Source: Pelagicoccus albus
GTDB taxonomy: Bacteria; Verrucomicrobiota; Verrucomicrobiia; Opitutales; Opitutaceae
Assembly (NCBI RefSeq): GCF_014230145.1
Contig: NZ_JACHVC010000012.1
Location: forward strand, 1,059,001-1,123,000
Length of the DNA stretch: 64,000 nucleotides
Direction: 5' to 3'
How positions within the stretch are numbered: the stretch's first letter is position 1; each line of letters begins with the position of its first letter. Positions 8,641 to 18,900 of the stretch are shown in pieces. The notes under the pieces are model-generated. The model was not told where the DNA came from, did not search any database, and saw only the letters and a list, made by a program, of their open reading frames with translations. A program made the position numbers and the translations under genes.

Positions 8641-9510
8641 TTGGACGAAGAGCCCGATCTCGAACCCAAGGAAATCGTCAAGTTAGACGCCTCCCAAGCC
8701 AGCAAGATCTACTTGTTGCCCAACCTTTTTACGGCGGGTAATCTGTTTTTCGGCTTCCTTGCCATCAAAAATTGCATCCAAGCACGCTATGGGATGATGG
8801 CGGGCGACCAGTTGAGTGACCCCATGGCACTGTTTCGTGAAGCCGTTTTGTTCATTTTGGGCGGGATGCTTTGCGATTCCCTCGATGGGCGCGTCGCCAG
8901 GCTAGGTGGACGAGAATCACTGTTTGGTAAGGAATTCGATTCGATAGCCGACATCGTGACCTTCGGATTGGCACCAGCCTTGATGGTGCTCTTTCTCATC
9001 TTGAATCCAGGCCAGAATGAGGAGTTTTTCACGAAGGCCGGTTTCTTCTTTGCTTTCATCTATCTACTCTGTGCCGGAGTCAGACTAGCGAGATTCAACG
9101 TTATCACGCATCCTGCCGTCCGATCTAAGACACTCGATAACGCCAACGGTGATTTCCTTGGACTGCCTGTTCCTGCAGCTGCAGGCATGATCGCGACAAT
9201 CGTGCTGGTTCTTACAAAACACGATGCACTCAGAGCATACGCTCCTGCTCTACCGATTTTGATGCTGCTGATCTCCTATCTCATGATCAGCAACGTGCGC
9301 TACCCTTCCTTCAAAAAGATCGATTGGCAGACCCAAATCCGCTTCACAACCTTCGTCGCCGTCTTAGTCGTTGGTGGCTTAGTCTACTTCTCTCGAGAGT
9401 ACGCTCTGGTCCTCATTTTTCTGAGCTACCTATTCTATGGACTGATCCGACACTTGATTCGACTCAAACGGATCTCAGCCAAACGGTCCTCGAAAGCGGC
9501 AGCAAAGTAG
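8641..9510 (+). CDS. pssA: CDP-diacylglycerol--serine O-phosphatidyltransferase
   Basis: A 289-residue membrane enzyme that makes phosphatidylserine from CDP-diacylglycerol and serine. The CDP-alcohol phosphatidyltransferase signature (DG, then AR, then G, D and D) is present near residues 80-105 as DSLDGRVARLGG followed by FGKEFDSIADI. Seven or so hydrophobic helices follow, and the C-terminus is basic. The start is TTG 8641: an in-frame stop lies at 8617 and the first ATG is too late to keep the conserved LPNLFTAGNLFFGF segment. It lies 13 bases after the RelE-like gene, so the two are probably co-transcribed. A psd partner is not in the window. Confidence 0.9.
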   Translation: MDEEPDLEPKEIVKLDASQASKIYLLPNLFTAGNLFFGFLAIKNCIQARYGMMAGDQLSDPMALFREAVLFILGGMLCDSLDGRVARLGGRESLFGKEFDSIADIVTFGLAPALMVLFLILNPGQNEEFFTKAGFFFAFIYLLCAGVRLARFNVITHPAVRSKTLDNANGDFLGLPVPAAAGMIATIVLVLTKHDALRAYAPALPILMLLISYLMISNVRYPSFKKIDWQTQIRFTTFVAVLVVGGLVYFSREYALVLIFLSYLFYGLIRHLIRLKRISAKRSSKAAAK

Positions 9511-9774
9511 TCGGAAACAACTGGTGACAACTTGGGCAAAACTCCCCAACAAATTGTTAAAACTAGGTTTTTTTTAACATGTTCTTTTTTGGAAACAATG
9601 AACCCCACTGAGCTTGAACATTTTCAAACAGGCCTTAGTCATTGGTTTTCACGTTCTTAAGTCCCTTATTCCCGATATTCACAGCCAATAAGAATAGGGA
9701 TACTTTTTTTAATTAATTAACTAACTATCCATTGGAATTGTCAGAAACTCCAAAAACTAGCTAAATCCTCCCCA
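9511..9774. other. AT-rich intergenic region before dnaN
   Basis: This 264-base gap is markedly AT-rich. It holds an 8-bp inverted repeat (9555-9562 with 9572-9579) followed by a T-rich run, which may be a weak pssA terminator, and a T/A-rich stretch near 9706-9725 that could melt easily. It probably carries the dnaN promoter. I looked for DnaA boxes and found no good match. Confidence 0.5.
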
Positions 9775-10917
9775 ATGAAGTTCAAAATCCACCGAGATCA
9801 TTTCAGCAACGGCCTCCAGCAAGTCCTCAACGTCGTTGGCTCCAAGGCGACCATGCCGATCTTGAGCAACGTGCTCATCGAAGCCGAAGGCGATACGATC
9901 TCGCTCACCACCACCAACCTCGATCTTGGAATCTGTGCTCGCATCAAAGCTACCGTGGAGGAGGAAGGGGCGGTAACCCTCCCGGTCAAGCGACTGGCGA
10001 CCATCGTCAAAGAGTTGCCCAACAGCGATGTGAAGGTTGACGCTTCGCCAAACAACCAGGTCAAAATCGCTTCCGGTGGATCCAATTTCAAGATCATGGG
10101 CATCAGCCGCGACGAGTTCCCTGCCCTCCCGGAGTTCAGCGACGACCGCTCTTTCACGATCGAGCAATCGACACTTGCTGGCATGATTAAGAGCGTTTCC
10201 TACGCCCAGTCCAGCGACGAAACCCGCTACATGCTCAATGGCGTGTTCTTCAATTTCCTCGAACCCGAAGAAGGTACTTCAGGTCGCCTCAGCCTCGTAG
10301 CAACTGATGGACGCCGCCTTGCCAAAACGGACCATGAGATGGAAGTCGGAGAAGGCCTGTCAGGTAGCCTGATTTTACCGGCAAAGACAGTTTCGGAGCT
10401 CGTTCGACTCCTCGACAAAGGGGAGAGCCTCAAGATCGCTTTCAACGACCGTCGAGTTGCTTTCCAGATCCACACCAAGGATGATTCCGATGGTTTTGTG
10501 GGAGATATCCACCTCGTTTCCAAAGTGGTGGAAGGAAACTATCCAAACTATCAACAAGTTATCCCCAAGGAGACTCACCAACGCATTAAGGTGGAGCGGG
10601 AGTTGTTCCTGCAATCCATTCACCGTGCTGCTCTGGTAACCACCGACAAGTCCAACCAGGTGAAGATTCAGATCTCCAATAACCTGATGGAGCTCTCCGC
10701 TTCTAGCCCGGATTTTGGAGAATCTCACGAATCCTTGGCTATCGACTACAGCGGGCCAGATCTTCAAGTGGCCTTTAACCCACAGTTCTTGATGGATCCT
10801 CTGAAGGCTTTGACCAAGGATGAGCTCTATTTCGAACTGAAGGACGAAGTCAGCCCCGGTGTATTCAAAACGCTCGAAAGCTTCTTGTGCGTGATCATGC
10901 CGGTTCGTTTGACCTAA
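9775..10917 (+). CDS. dnaN: DNA polymerase III beta subunit (sliding clamp)
   Basis: A 380-residue clamp subunit, close to the E. coli length of 366. It has the three repeated clamp domains; the opening [21 protein letters not shown], the [11 protein letters not shown] block near residue 28 and the C-terminal VIMPVRL end (the hydrophobic cleft that binds polymerase and loader peptides) are typical. The dimer encircles DNA and tethers DNA polymerase III. It stands alone: neither dnaA nor recF is next to it. A strong terminator follows within 25 bases. Confidence 0.97.
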   Translation: MKFKIHRDHFSNGLQQVLNVVGSKATMPILSNVLIEAEGDTISLTTTNLDLGICARIKATVEEEGAVTLPVKRLATIVKELPNSDVKVDASPNNQVKIASGGSNFKIMGISRDEFPALPEFSDDRSFTIEQSTLAGMIKSVSYAQSSDETRYMLNGVFFNFLEPEEGTSGRLSLVATDGRRLAKTDHEMEVGEGLSGSLILPAKTVSELVRLLDKGESLKIAFNDRRVAFQIHTKDDSDGFVGDIHLVSKVVEGNYPNYQQVIPKETHQRIKVERELFLQSIHRAALVTTDKSNQVKIQISNNLMELSASSPDFGESHESLAIDYSGPDLQVAFNPQFLMDPLKALTKDELYFELKDEVSPGVFKTLESFLCVIMPVRLT

Positions 10918-10941
10918 TATAGCTTCAATCAACATTCTTCT

Positions 10942-10973
10942 AAGCTCATCCTTCGGGGTGAGCTTTTTCTTTT
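10942..10973 (+). terminator. Rho-independent terminator of dnaN
   Basis: A 10-bp stem (10942-10951 with 10956-10965, one G-U pair) closes a TTCG tetraloop and is followed by a T-rich run. It starts 24 bases after the dnaN stop. Confidence 0.9.
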
Positions 10974-11121
10974 GGCGAACAACGGTGCTTTGGCTTCAGC
11001 AATCAAAGCTCAAGACGATTATTTGCCCTTCCTGATAATTGGTAAGAGACTAAGCTCTTTACGCTTTTTTTATTGAGCCCCACCTTTGTCAGCCTCTAGT
11101 ACCTGCCTCTTTGTCGTTATT

Positions 11122-12009
11122 ATGCCCGATCAATCACTAACCCTATTTGAAGAGATTTTCGTCTACGTATGCGTAGCGTCTTCCGTAGGGCTAGCTCTCT
11201 TAAACAGCCGCGTTTCTTCACTCAAGGTATCAGTCCTAAATCGCTGGGCTCGCTGGTTTGGGGTTTCCTTTGGTCTAGCGTACCTCATCTACGATGCGGG
11301 TTGGCTAAACCGACCCTTCTGGGTAATCGGAGCGATCTTTTTTCTGGGATGGTTGCTGGTCGAAACTGTTTACACTTGGCTTGCGATTAATGCTCTGAGC
11401 AAGAGCAACATGGCTCTGTTTCCTCGCTTTTCTGAAAACAACACAGGCGAAGAATGGCCGGCTCAGAAGAAGCTCATCGAAATAAAGGATTGGCTGAAAG
11501 CGAAGAGTTTTAGCCGATCTCGTGCGGTGCTAGCGGATATTGGCCAAGGACTTTTCATTCGATCCAGCGTTTTTCAAAGCGACGACAACAAGATTAGGTT
11601 TCAGATCCTATTCGTCCCGCAAGCGAATGGAGATATTGGTTTTTGCTTTTCTTTCACCTCGGAGACTGAGGACAACGAACGAATCATCACGGACAATCTC
11701 TACATGCCCTATGGTGGCTTCTATCCGGAAAACTGGTCTGTGATTCGTAAGCCTTGGACGCGCAGTGTGGTGGAACTTTACAAGGTACATCGCAGGAGAC
11801 TGGAAAAGCTCAACCTCTCGACTTACGAATTAGACCCTATCGACGAGCTCAATCGTCAGCAGCAAGTACTGGAGCAGATAAACGTGAAAGAGGGATTTTT
11901 GTTCCCACCTCACCTGCAGGAAGATTACGGTCGTATCACTTGGGAAGGACGTTACCGTGTTTGGAAAGAGGTTTGGATGCTAAATTATTTTGGCGTTTCT
12001 CTAGCCTAG
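11122..12009 (+). CDS. Unknown membrane-anchored protein
   Basis: I do not recognise this ~295-residue protein. The N-terminal ~90 residues contain three hydrophobic helices (around VYVCVASSVGLALL, GVSFGLAYLIYDAGW and GAIFFLGWLLVETVYTWLAI). The rest is soluble, with several aromatic-rich strands and an IRFQILFVPQANGDIGFCFSF core, then a charged helical segment. ATG 11122 is preferred to TTG 11086 because the extra 12 residues add nothing conserved-looking. It stands alone, converging on moaA with an 18-base gap. Confidence 0.7.
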   Translation: MPDQSLTLFEEIFVYVCVASSVGLALLNSRVSSLKVSVLNRWARWFGVSFGLAYLIYDAGWLNRPFWVIGAIFFLGWLLVETVYTWLAINALSKSNMALFPRFSENNTGEEWPAQKKLIEIKDWLKAKSFSRSRAVLADIGQGLFIRSSVFQSDDNKIRFQILFVPQANGDIGFCFSFTSETEDNERIITDNLYMPYGGFYPENWSVIRKPWTRSVVELYKVHRRRLEKLNLSTYELDPIDELNRQQQVLEQINVKEGFLFPPHLQEDYGRITWEGRYRVWKEVWMLNYFGVSLA

Positions 12010-12027
12010 CTTACACGTTTGTTCGGA

Positions 12028-13041
12028 CTAACCGCCGATGTAGGACATCTCGATCTTCTTTCTTTTCACTGGACTCTTACTTTGGCTGCGATCTTCGGAA
12101 TAGCGATCGTCTCTTTTGCTCCAGAGCTTGGATACATAATTGGTGAATTCGTCTTGAGTAATTCCCTCGCGAATCGATTTGCGTAAATCAGTCCCCTGAT
12201 TGGAAAACAAGCAGGTGTAGAGTTTTCCGTCGGCCGAAATTCTAGCCCTATTACAATCTCCACAAAATGGGTTTGTAATCGAAGTTATGATGCCGAACTC
12301 GCTTCTGGTGTCTTTGAACCTATAGCGTGTTGCAACCTCGCCCTTGTAGTCTGGATCAACGGCTTCGAACTCGTACTTCTCGGAAATCAGATCGAGTATC
12401 CTTTTCGCGGGCACAACTTCTTTCAAACTCCATCGGTTCGTCTCGCCGACATCCATAAATTCGATGAATCTCAAGGTGATGCCTTTTGATCGGAAGAAAT
12501 CGACCATAGGCAAAATGTCCATTTCGTTAACCCCCTGTTTTGCAACCATGTTTACTTTAACTGGGAGGCCTGCTTTTTCTGCCGCGGTGATGCCTCGCAA
12601 AACGGCCTCAGGATCAGATTTTCCACCGCTCATCACAGCGAACCGTGCTGGGTCCAAACTATCTAAGCTGACGTTAATTCGACGTAAACCGGCTCTTTTC
12701 AGTTTATCAGCATATCGGGGAAGCAAGAGTCCGTTGGTAGTGAGGGAAATGTCTTTGACTCCAGTATTTTGATACAAATAGGAAATCAATGAATCTAAGT
12801 TGGGCCGCAACAAAGGTTCTCCTCCCGTTAGCCTAAGTTTCTGAACCCCGAGTTCTACGAAGCTTTTTGCAACGAATAGGATTTCTTCGTTACTCAAAAG
12901 GGAAGTTTTCGGCAGAAAAGCGTAGTCCGGACCGAAAACCTCCTTAGGCATGCAGTAAGAACAACGCAAATTGCAGCGATCAATAAGCGAAATCCGAAGG
13001 TCACGTAGTGGCCTATTGAGTTGGTCCTTAACTTGACTCAT
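12028..13041 (-). CDS. moaA: GTP 3',8-cyclase (molybdenum cofactor biosynthesis protein A)
   Basis: A 337-residue radical-SAM enzyme that performs the first step of molybdopterin synthesis. The N-terminal CNLRCSYC motif (residues ~23-30) binds the SAM-cleaving 4Fe-4S cluster, LRLTGGEPLLR is the SAM-binding GGE strand, and the C-terminal cluster ligands are in NPFCGDCNRARIS and the later Cys in LYTCLF. The chain ends in Gly-Gly, which MoaA needs for activity. It begins 18 bases after the cinA stop on the same strand, so the two are probably co-transcribed. No moaC, moaD, moaE or moeA is in the window. Confidence 0.96.
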   Translation of the reverse strand: MSQVKDQLNRPLRDLRISLIDRCNLRCSYCMPKEVFGPDYAFLPKTSLLSNEEILFVAKSFVELGVQKLRLTGGEPLLRPNLDSLISYLYQNTGVKDISLTTNGLLLPRYADKLKRAGLRRINVSLDSLDPARFAVMSGGKSDPEAVLRGITAAEKAGLPVKVNMVAKQGVNEMDILPMVDFFRSKGITLRFIEFMDVGETNRWSLKEVVPAKRILDLISEKYEFEAVDPDYKGEVATRYRFKDTRSEFGIITSITNPFCGDCNRARISADGKLYTCLFSNQGTDLRKSIREGITQDEFTNYVSKLWSKRDDRYSEDRSQSKSPVKRKKIEMSYIGG

Positions 13042-13059
13042 CCCATTTCGGTTAGCAAA

Positions 13060-14307
13060 TCACAGGCCCAATAGCTCTTTTCGTAGCATATCGACAGCAA
13101 GATTGAAAACGCGTCTTTTTTGAGCAACTCTAGGTCCTCTTAGACTGAACCGTTTTGCGTAAGTTTTCGAGGGCGTGTGTATTCCTACATAAACCGTTCC
13201 TACTGGGTCTCGTTCGGTTCCTCCTCCTGGTCCAATGTAACCTGTAGTGCTGATCGAGTAATCCGTCTCCAAACGCTCAGCAACCCCTATCGCCATGGCA
13301 GTAGCGACTTCTTCGCTTACTACGTCATGCTGCTGTATCAAATCACTGGGCACGGATATTAAATCTTCTTTTGAACCGATGCTGTAGGTAGCCATTCCAC
13401 CTACGAAGTATTCGGATGAACCAGCTAGGTTTGTGATTTCGTTTGAAATATAGCCACCAGTACAACTCTCGACTGTAGAAAGCTTGAGTTTCTTTCGTCG
13501 CATTATCCTGGATACAATGTCTAGAATGGTTTCATTTCCGGTAGTTAGGAAATTATCACCGAGCAGGGATTTGCATTCCTCTGCCAACTCAGCGAGGCGA
13601 TCGTATGGATTTATGAGGTTTGGAAAACTCATCCTAAAGTCTACCATTCCCGGATGTGCGCAGTAAGCCAGTTCGAGTCCGTCTTCTCGCTCTGCAATCG
13701 GTTGAAGCAGCGTTTCGAGATTGGACTCCCCAATTCCTGTAGTGCGAATTTGGATATAGTTTTCTTTTTCTTGTACTATGCCCTTCTCAAGAAACCGAGG
13801 CAGAACCTGCTCGTTGAACATCGGTTGAAGTTCATGGGGCGGACCCGGAAGCATTACGAGAATCTTGCCATCTTTTTCCAACCAGAGTCCCGGAGCAGTG
13901 CCGTTTTCATTGTGCAGCACTTCGGCATTCTCGAAATGGAACGCTTGCTTCCGATTGTTTTCGCTTACGACTAAATTGAGTGCAGCAAAACGATCTTCGA
14001 TGGCCTTCATGACCGTAGGGTCGTAAACAAGTGTTTCACCTAAACATTGTGCAATGACCTCTTTTGTGCGGTCGTCGACAGTCGGGCCGAGTCCCCCTGT
14101 CGTTATGAGAACGTCCGCTTTTTTCCAATAGAGGTCGAAGTTATCCTCAATGTCTTCTGGAGAATCGGAGATGGTGATGTTTGCGTGCATCGCGTTCCCC
14201 GCTTGCCGCAGTTGATCGCCGATGTAAGTGAGATGTCCATTGGGAGTTAAGCCTAGGAGTAGTTCTTCACCGAGGGTAACGAGAATAATCTTTGATTTTT
14301 GCGACAT
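13060..14307 (-). CDS. cinA: CinA-family protein (nicotinamide-nucleotide amidohydrolase)
   Basis: A 415-residue full-length CinA. The N-terminal COG1058/MoCF-biosynthesis domain (ADP-ribose pyrophosphatase in characterised members) shows TTGGLGPTVDDRTKEVIA near residue 70. The C-terminal CinA domain, which deamidates nicotinamide mononucleotide, has LSTVESCTGGYISNEIT near 270 and STTGYIGPGGGT near 345. I chose the ATG at 14307 because the family start MSQKSKIILVTLGEELLLG begins there; the longer open frame upstream overlaps the uvrC promoter region. It is divergent from uvrC (77-base gap) and upstream of moaA. Confidence 0.93.
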   Translation of the reverse strand: MSQKSKIILVTLGEELLLGLTPNGHLTYIGDQLRQAGNAMHANITISDSPEDIEDNFDLYWKKADVLITTGGLGPTVDDRTKEVIAQCLGETLVYDPTVMKAIEDRFAALNLVVSENNRKQAFHFENAEVLHNENGTAPGLWLEKDGKILVMLPGPPHELQPMFNEQVLPRFLEKGIVQEKENYIQIRTTGIGESNLETLLQPIAEREDGLELAYCAHPGMVDFRMSFPNLINPYDRLAELAEECKSLLGDNFLTTGNETILDIVSRIMRRKKLKLSTVESCTGGYISNEITNLAGSSEYFVGGMATYSIGSKEDLISVPSDLIQQHDVVSEEVATAMAIGVAERLETDYSISTTGYIGPGGGTERDPVGTVYVGIHTPSKTYAKRFSLRGPRVAQKRRVFNLAVDMLRKELLGL

Positions 14308-14384
14308 CTGCTTGTCTTGAACGATTGGGGAAGGTTTCGGATTGGTGTTTTGGCTATATTTGTTTTGCTCCCAGATAAAGAAAA

Positions 14385-15863
14385 ATGGCCAATCCCGAAC
14401 CAAGCGATCTGAAGGAAAAAGTCCGGAGACTACCTGAAAAACCAGGGGTTTACTTGATGAAGGACCGGCTAGGCTCTGTTATCTATGTGGGGAAAGCGAA
14501 AAGTCTGAAGAAACGAGTGTCTTCTTATTTTCAGGCTTCGAAGAAGTTCACGCATCAGCCGAAAATCCGCGCTCTGGTCCAAATGATTCGAGATTTTGAT
14601 TTCATCGTAGTGAAGTCAGAACCGGAGGCGTTGCTACTGGAAGGGCAATTGATCAAAAAATGGAAGCCAAAGTACAATACCGATTTCGTTGATGATAAGC
14701 GGTTTCTGTTGGTTCGAGTTGACGTGACAAGAGAGTTACCTCGCTTCGCTCTTGCTCGGTTCAAAAAAGAAGATGGAGCGAGGTATTTCGGTCCTTTTGT
14801 TCATGCGAACCATATCCGTAAAACCTTAGCGGAGATGAGACGTCGCTTCGGAATCCTATTGGGAGATGCAAGTCCGAAGCGGCAGGACGATGGCAGCTTC
14901 CTACTGTACGATGATGTTAGGTCGGAGATCTATGGTCATGACAACAGGGTTACAGTTGAGGAGTATCAGGCTCGTGTCGACGACGCCTGCGAATTCCTAC
15001 AAGGCAAGTCGAAGGAATGGCTAGAAGACCTAAAGCTTGAAATGTCCAAGGAGGCTGCAGCTCGAAACTTCGAAAAAGCGGCGTCTCTTCGCGACATCGT
15101 TTTCGCCTTAGAAGCTTCACTCAAAAAGACTAGGAAGTTTGAGAGAGATATCGTGGTAAAGCCGAGTGATGGAGATGCTCTAACGCTGCTGGAAAAAGAA
15201 CTCGAATTATCTGGCCCACCTAAGACGATCGAGTGTTTTGATATCTCGCACATATCTGGAACTTTTGTAGTTGCTTCAATGGTACAGTTTGTTGACGGAC
15301 GTCCGAATAAGGCAGGCTACCGTCGGTTTAAAATAAAGAGCTTCGAAGGAAACGACGATTTTCGCTCAATGGAAGAAGTTGTTGGTCGTCGGTACCGCCG
15401 CCTACACAAAGAAGGAAAAGAGTTTCCTGATTTAGTCGTTATCGACGGTGGAATGGGTCAGGTAGGTGCTGCGCTTAAATCCTTTTTGATTCAAGACATT
15501 GAACCTCCTGCTATTATTGGATTAGCCAAAAAGCATGAGACCATCATATTCCCGGATGAACGGCCTCCGTTACGCCTTCCCCTGAAAAATGCGGGGCTTC
15601 AACTTTTGCAACGAGCTCGAGACGAAGCCCATCGGTTCGCCAATACATTCAATGCGGACCTTAGGAGTAAACGTATCCGTGAAAGTATACTTGATGACTT
15701 CACAGGTTTGGGACCTAAAAAACGTGCCAGCCTTCTGGATGAATTTGGAAGCATAGATCGGTTGAAGAATGCGAGCATCACGGAGTTGCGCTCTGTGGAA
15801 GGAATAGGTCTAGAAACTGCAACTAGGCTCAAACAGTTCTTGGAGCAGCATTACACAAGGTAA
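14385..15863 (+). CDS. uvrC: UvrC-type excinuclease subunit lacking the Fe-S cysteines
   Basis: A 492-residue nucleotide-excision-repair incision subunit, shorter than E. coli UvrC (610). The order is GIY-YIG nuclease (GVYLMKD and VIYVGKAKS near 21-40, catalytic Glu in EPEALLLEGQLIK near 81), UVR motif (~213-240), RNase-H-like nuclease (CFDISHISGT near 284 and VVIDGGMGQVGAA), and two C-terminal helix-hairpin-helix motifs (FTGLGPKKRASLLDEFG, VEGIGLETA). The segment between nuclease and UVR motif (~155-190), where UvrC normally has four Cys that bind a 4Fe-4S cluster, has none; only two Cys occur in the whole protein, outside this site. It is divergent from cinA and ends at a strong terminator. 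Confidence 0.92.
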   Translation: MANPEPSDLKEKVRRLPEKPGVYLMKDRLGSVIYVGKAKSLKKRVSSYFQASKKFTHQPKIRALVQMIRDFDFIVVKSEPEALLLEGQLIKKWKPKYNTDFVDDKRFLLVRVDVTRELPRFALARFKKEDGARYFGPFVHANHIRKTLAEMRRRFGILLGDASPKRQDDGSFLLYDDVRSEIYGHDNRVTVEEYQARVDDACEFLQGKSKEWLEDLKLEMSKEAAARNFEKAASLRDIVFALEASLKKTRKFERDIVVKPSDGDALTLLEKELELSGPPKTIECFDISHISGTFVVASMVQFVDGRPNKAGYRRFKIKSFEGNDDFRSMEEVVGRRYRRLHKEGKEFPDLVVIDGGMGQVGAALKSFLIQDIEPPAIIGLAKKHETIIFPDERPPLRLPLKNAGLQLLQRARDEAHRFANTFNADLRSKRIRESILDDFTGLGPKKRASLLDEFGSIDRLKNASITELRSVEGIGLETATRLKQFLEQHYTR

Positions 15864-15895
15864 TTACAGGCTAAGCATCTAAGTTATCGGCAAAT

Positions 15896-15924
15896 AAAAG
15901 GCTCCCTTTTAAAGGGAGCCTTTT
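15896..15924. terminator. Bidirectional terminator between uvrC and gltB
   Basis: A perfect 14-bp palindrome (15896-15909 with 15911-15924) has A/T-rich outer ends, so each strand has a GC stem (GGCTCCC/GGGAGCC) followed by T's. It lies between convergent uvrC and gltB. Confidence 0.9.
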
Positions 15925-15948
15925 GAGCGAATACTGTAGTTCTTATGC

Positions 15949-18900
15949 TTATACCTGCAAAACAGGAGTGCTTTTTTCGTCAAGAACGAGTCGGTTCTTA
16001 TCTCCATCCGGCGTGCTGGGATGAGGAACGACTTTCCATATCTTAGCTACGCTTGCCTGCCAATCTTCCAAAAGGCTTTTGGCCGCGGGACTCTCTGTGC
16101 TTTCGCTGTGAGCTGAGATCACTTGTTTTAAGGCGTCTATCTCACCCCCGTCACCCATTCGTTCGATTCCGACCATATCTGGGTTGTAGAGATCTTCGAA
16201 GAGACCTTCTTCGTCGTAGACGAAAGCCAGTCCTCCGCTCATCCCAGCTCCAAAATTTGTACCCGTTTTTCCAAGACAAACTACGAGGCCGCCAGTCATG
16301 TATTCACAAGCATGATCCCCTACTCCTTCGACGACGGCGATCGCACCAGAGTTACGTACCCCAAAGCGCTCTCCTGCTCGTCCCGCTGCGTACAGCGTTC
16401 CACCAGTTGCCCCGTAGAGACAAGTGTTACCAATGATCGTGTTTTCGTGCCAGACGTAGCTTTGTTCCTCGTCTGGGCGGATGACAATCTCTCCACCGCT
16501 CATCGCTTTACCGACGTAATCATTCGCTTCGCCAAACAGTGTCGCTTTGATACCGTGCGTTAGCAAAGTACAAAAGCTCTGACCGGCTGTGCCTTTGAAA
16601 GTGAGATCTATAGAACCCGGAGCGAGATGGCGATTTCCGCGCACGTATGCGACTTCTCCGGATAAATGAGTTCCTATGCAACGATCCGTGTTTCCGACTT
16701 TGTACTTTCCTTTGAATGAAGGAGCTCTGTCTACGATTACGTCGTGAGATTCCTGAATAATGGTGGAGTCCAGATTTCCGTCGAAGCCGAGTCTTTCATT
16801 ACGGGGACGAGTGTGTATCCTTGGAGATTCTCCGCTTGGATCCGGATTGTGCAGAAGTCCACTCAGATTTACTTGGGCAGTTTTTGGATTTTCTGGATCG
16901 TCTATTTGTTCCAAAAACTCGGTACGCCCAACTAAGTGATCGAGTTTTCTTACTCCAAGCTTTGCCAAGTAGTATCTCACATCTTCGGCTACCGCATTGA
17001 AGAAGTTGATTACATTTTCTGCAGTCCCTTTGTATTTACCACGTAAGTCGTCCCGTTGAGTCGCAACGCCGACTGGACATGTATTCAGGTGACAAACACG
17101 GAACATGGCACAGCTTGCAGCGATCATAGCGGAGGTACCAAAGTTGAATTCCTCAGCCCCCAAGATCGCTGCTATTATGATGTCGCGACCGGTTTTCATA
17201 CCTCCATCGGTGCGGAGAGTAACCCGGTTGCGGAGTCCGTTCATCATCAAAACCTGATGGGTTTCAGCGAGTCCGATTTCCCAAGAGGAACCAGCATGCT
17301 TAACGGAAGAAAGTGGCGAGGCCGCTGTTCCACCATCATGGCCAGACACTAGGATAACGTCAGCGTAGGCTTTAGCGACACCCGCTGCCACTGTGCCAAC
17401 TCCAGAGCTAGAAACTAGTTTAACGCATACTTTGGCGCGTGGGTTAACCTCTTTCAGGTCGAAGATTAGCTGGGCTAGATCTTCGATCGAATAGATATCG
17501 TGGTGAGGAGGTGGAGAGATCAAAGTGACACCTGGAACGCTGAAGCGAAGCTTGGCGATCAGTGGTGATACTTTGTGTCCGGGGAGCTGTCCACCTTCAC
17601 CTGGCTTTGCGCCTTGAGCTACTTTGATTTCGATTTCCTTAGCGGATGCCAAGTACTCTGCAGTCACCCCAAACCGACCGGACGCAACTTGTTTGATTGC
17701 GGATGAAGCGTTGTCTCCGTTCTCGAGTAATGAATAACGGCGTGGCTCCTCCCCTCCTTCTCCAGAATTCGACTTTCCGCCGATTCTATTCATGGCGATG
17801 GCCAAAGTCTCGTGACACTCGGGCGACAAGGCTCCGAGTGACATCGCTGCGGTGCAAAAGCGACGACGGATGTCTTCGACTTCCTCAACTTGGCTAACAT
17901 CGACTCCAGACTCTGGATACTTGATCCGAAGCAAGTCTTTGATGGCATACGGCTGATGCTCGTCGGATTGCTGACGGTAGTTTTCAAAGTCTTCTTTCTT
18001 TCTGGTTTTCAGGAAGCGATGCATGCCGCCCACAACCTTGGGGTTCCATGCATGGAATTCACCGCCTTTACGAATCGACTTGTAGTAGCCAGCGCTCTCT
18101 AGCTCGGCTTGGGTATTAGGATCGTAAGCATGTTTGTGTCGCTCCAGCGTTTCCGCAGCGATAAGCTCGTATCCAATTCCCTCGATTGGGCTAGGCGTTC
18201 CCACAAAACACTCTTCAATGACTTTTGGTGAGATGCCGATCGCTTCGAACATTTGAGCACGGCAATATGAATACAAGGTGCTAATCCCCATCTTGCCCAT
18301 GATCTTGAGCAAGCCCTTGTCGATGGCTTTGCGGTAATTGTAAGCTGCCGTTTTGGGGTCAAGGTTTTCAATTTCCCCTCTTTCAGCAAAATTGGTCATG
18401 ATCGCGAGAGCGATATACGGGTTAACCGCATTAGCTCCAAAGCCGAGCAAGCAAGCGATTTGGTGCACGTCTCTCGCCTCACCGGTTTCTGCCACGATAT
18501 CGCACTTGAGACGATAGCCCGTTTTCACGAGATGCTGATGAACGGCGCCTGTTGCCAGTAGCATCGGTATAGCTATCCGATCTTTGGATACATTACGGTC
18601 GCTTAGAACAACGACCTTGGCCAAGCTTTTTTCTGCTGCTTCTTCTGCCTTGGCTACAAGTGCCTTAATCGCCGGTTCTAGTCCCTCTGCACCTGCCGAT
18701 ACTTCGTAGGTAACATCGAGTGTGATCACGCGATCTTTCAAAACCTCGGTTTTCCCAAGTGCAGCGAGTTCGTTGTTGAAAAGAACAGGTGAGCTGGCTT
18801 TGACGAAACCGGCTGACGGTGGCAAGTCCTCAAACAAGCCCAACCTACCGCCAAGGAACATGTTCAACGACATCACAGAACGTTCGCGGATCGAATCGAT

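Noticed and set aside
9511-9774. Possible replication origin before dnaN
   Set aside because: The stretch is AT-rich, but I found only a two-mismatch DnaA-box-like sequence and no cluster, and dnaA is not adjacent.
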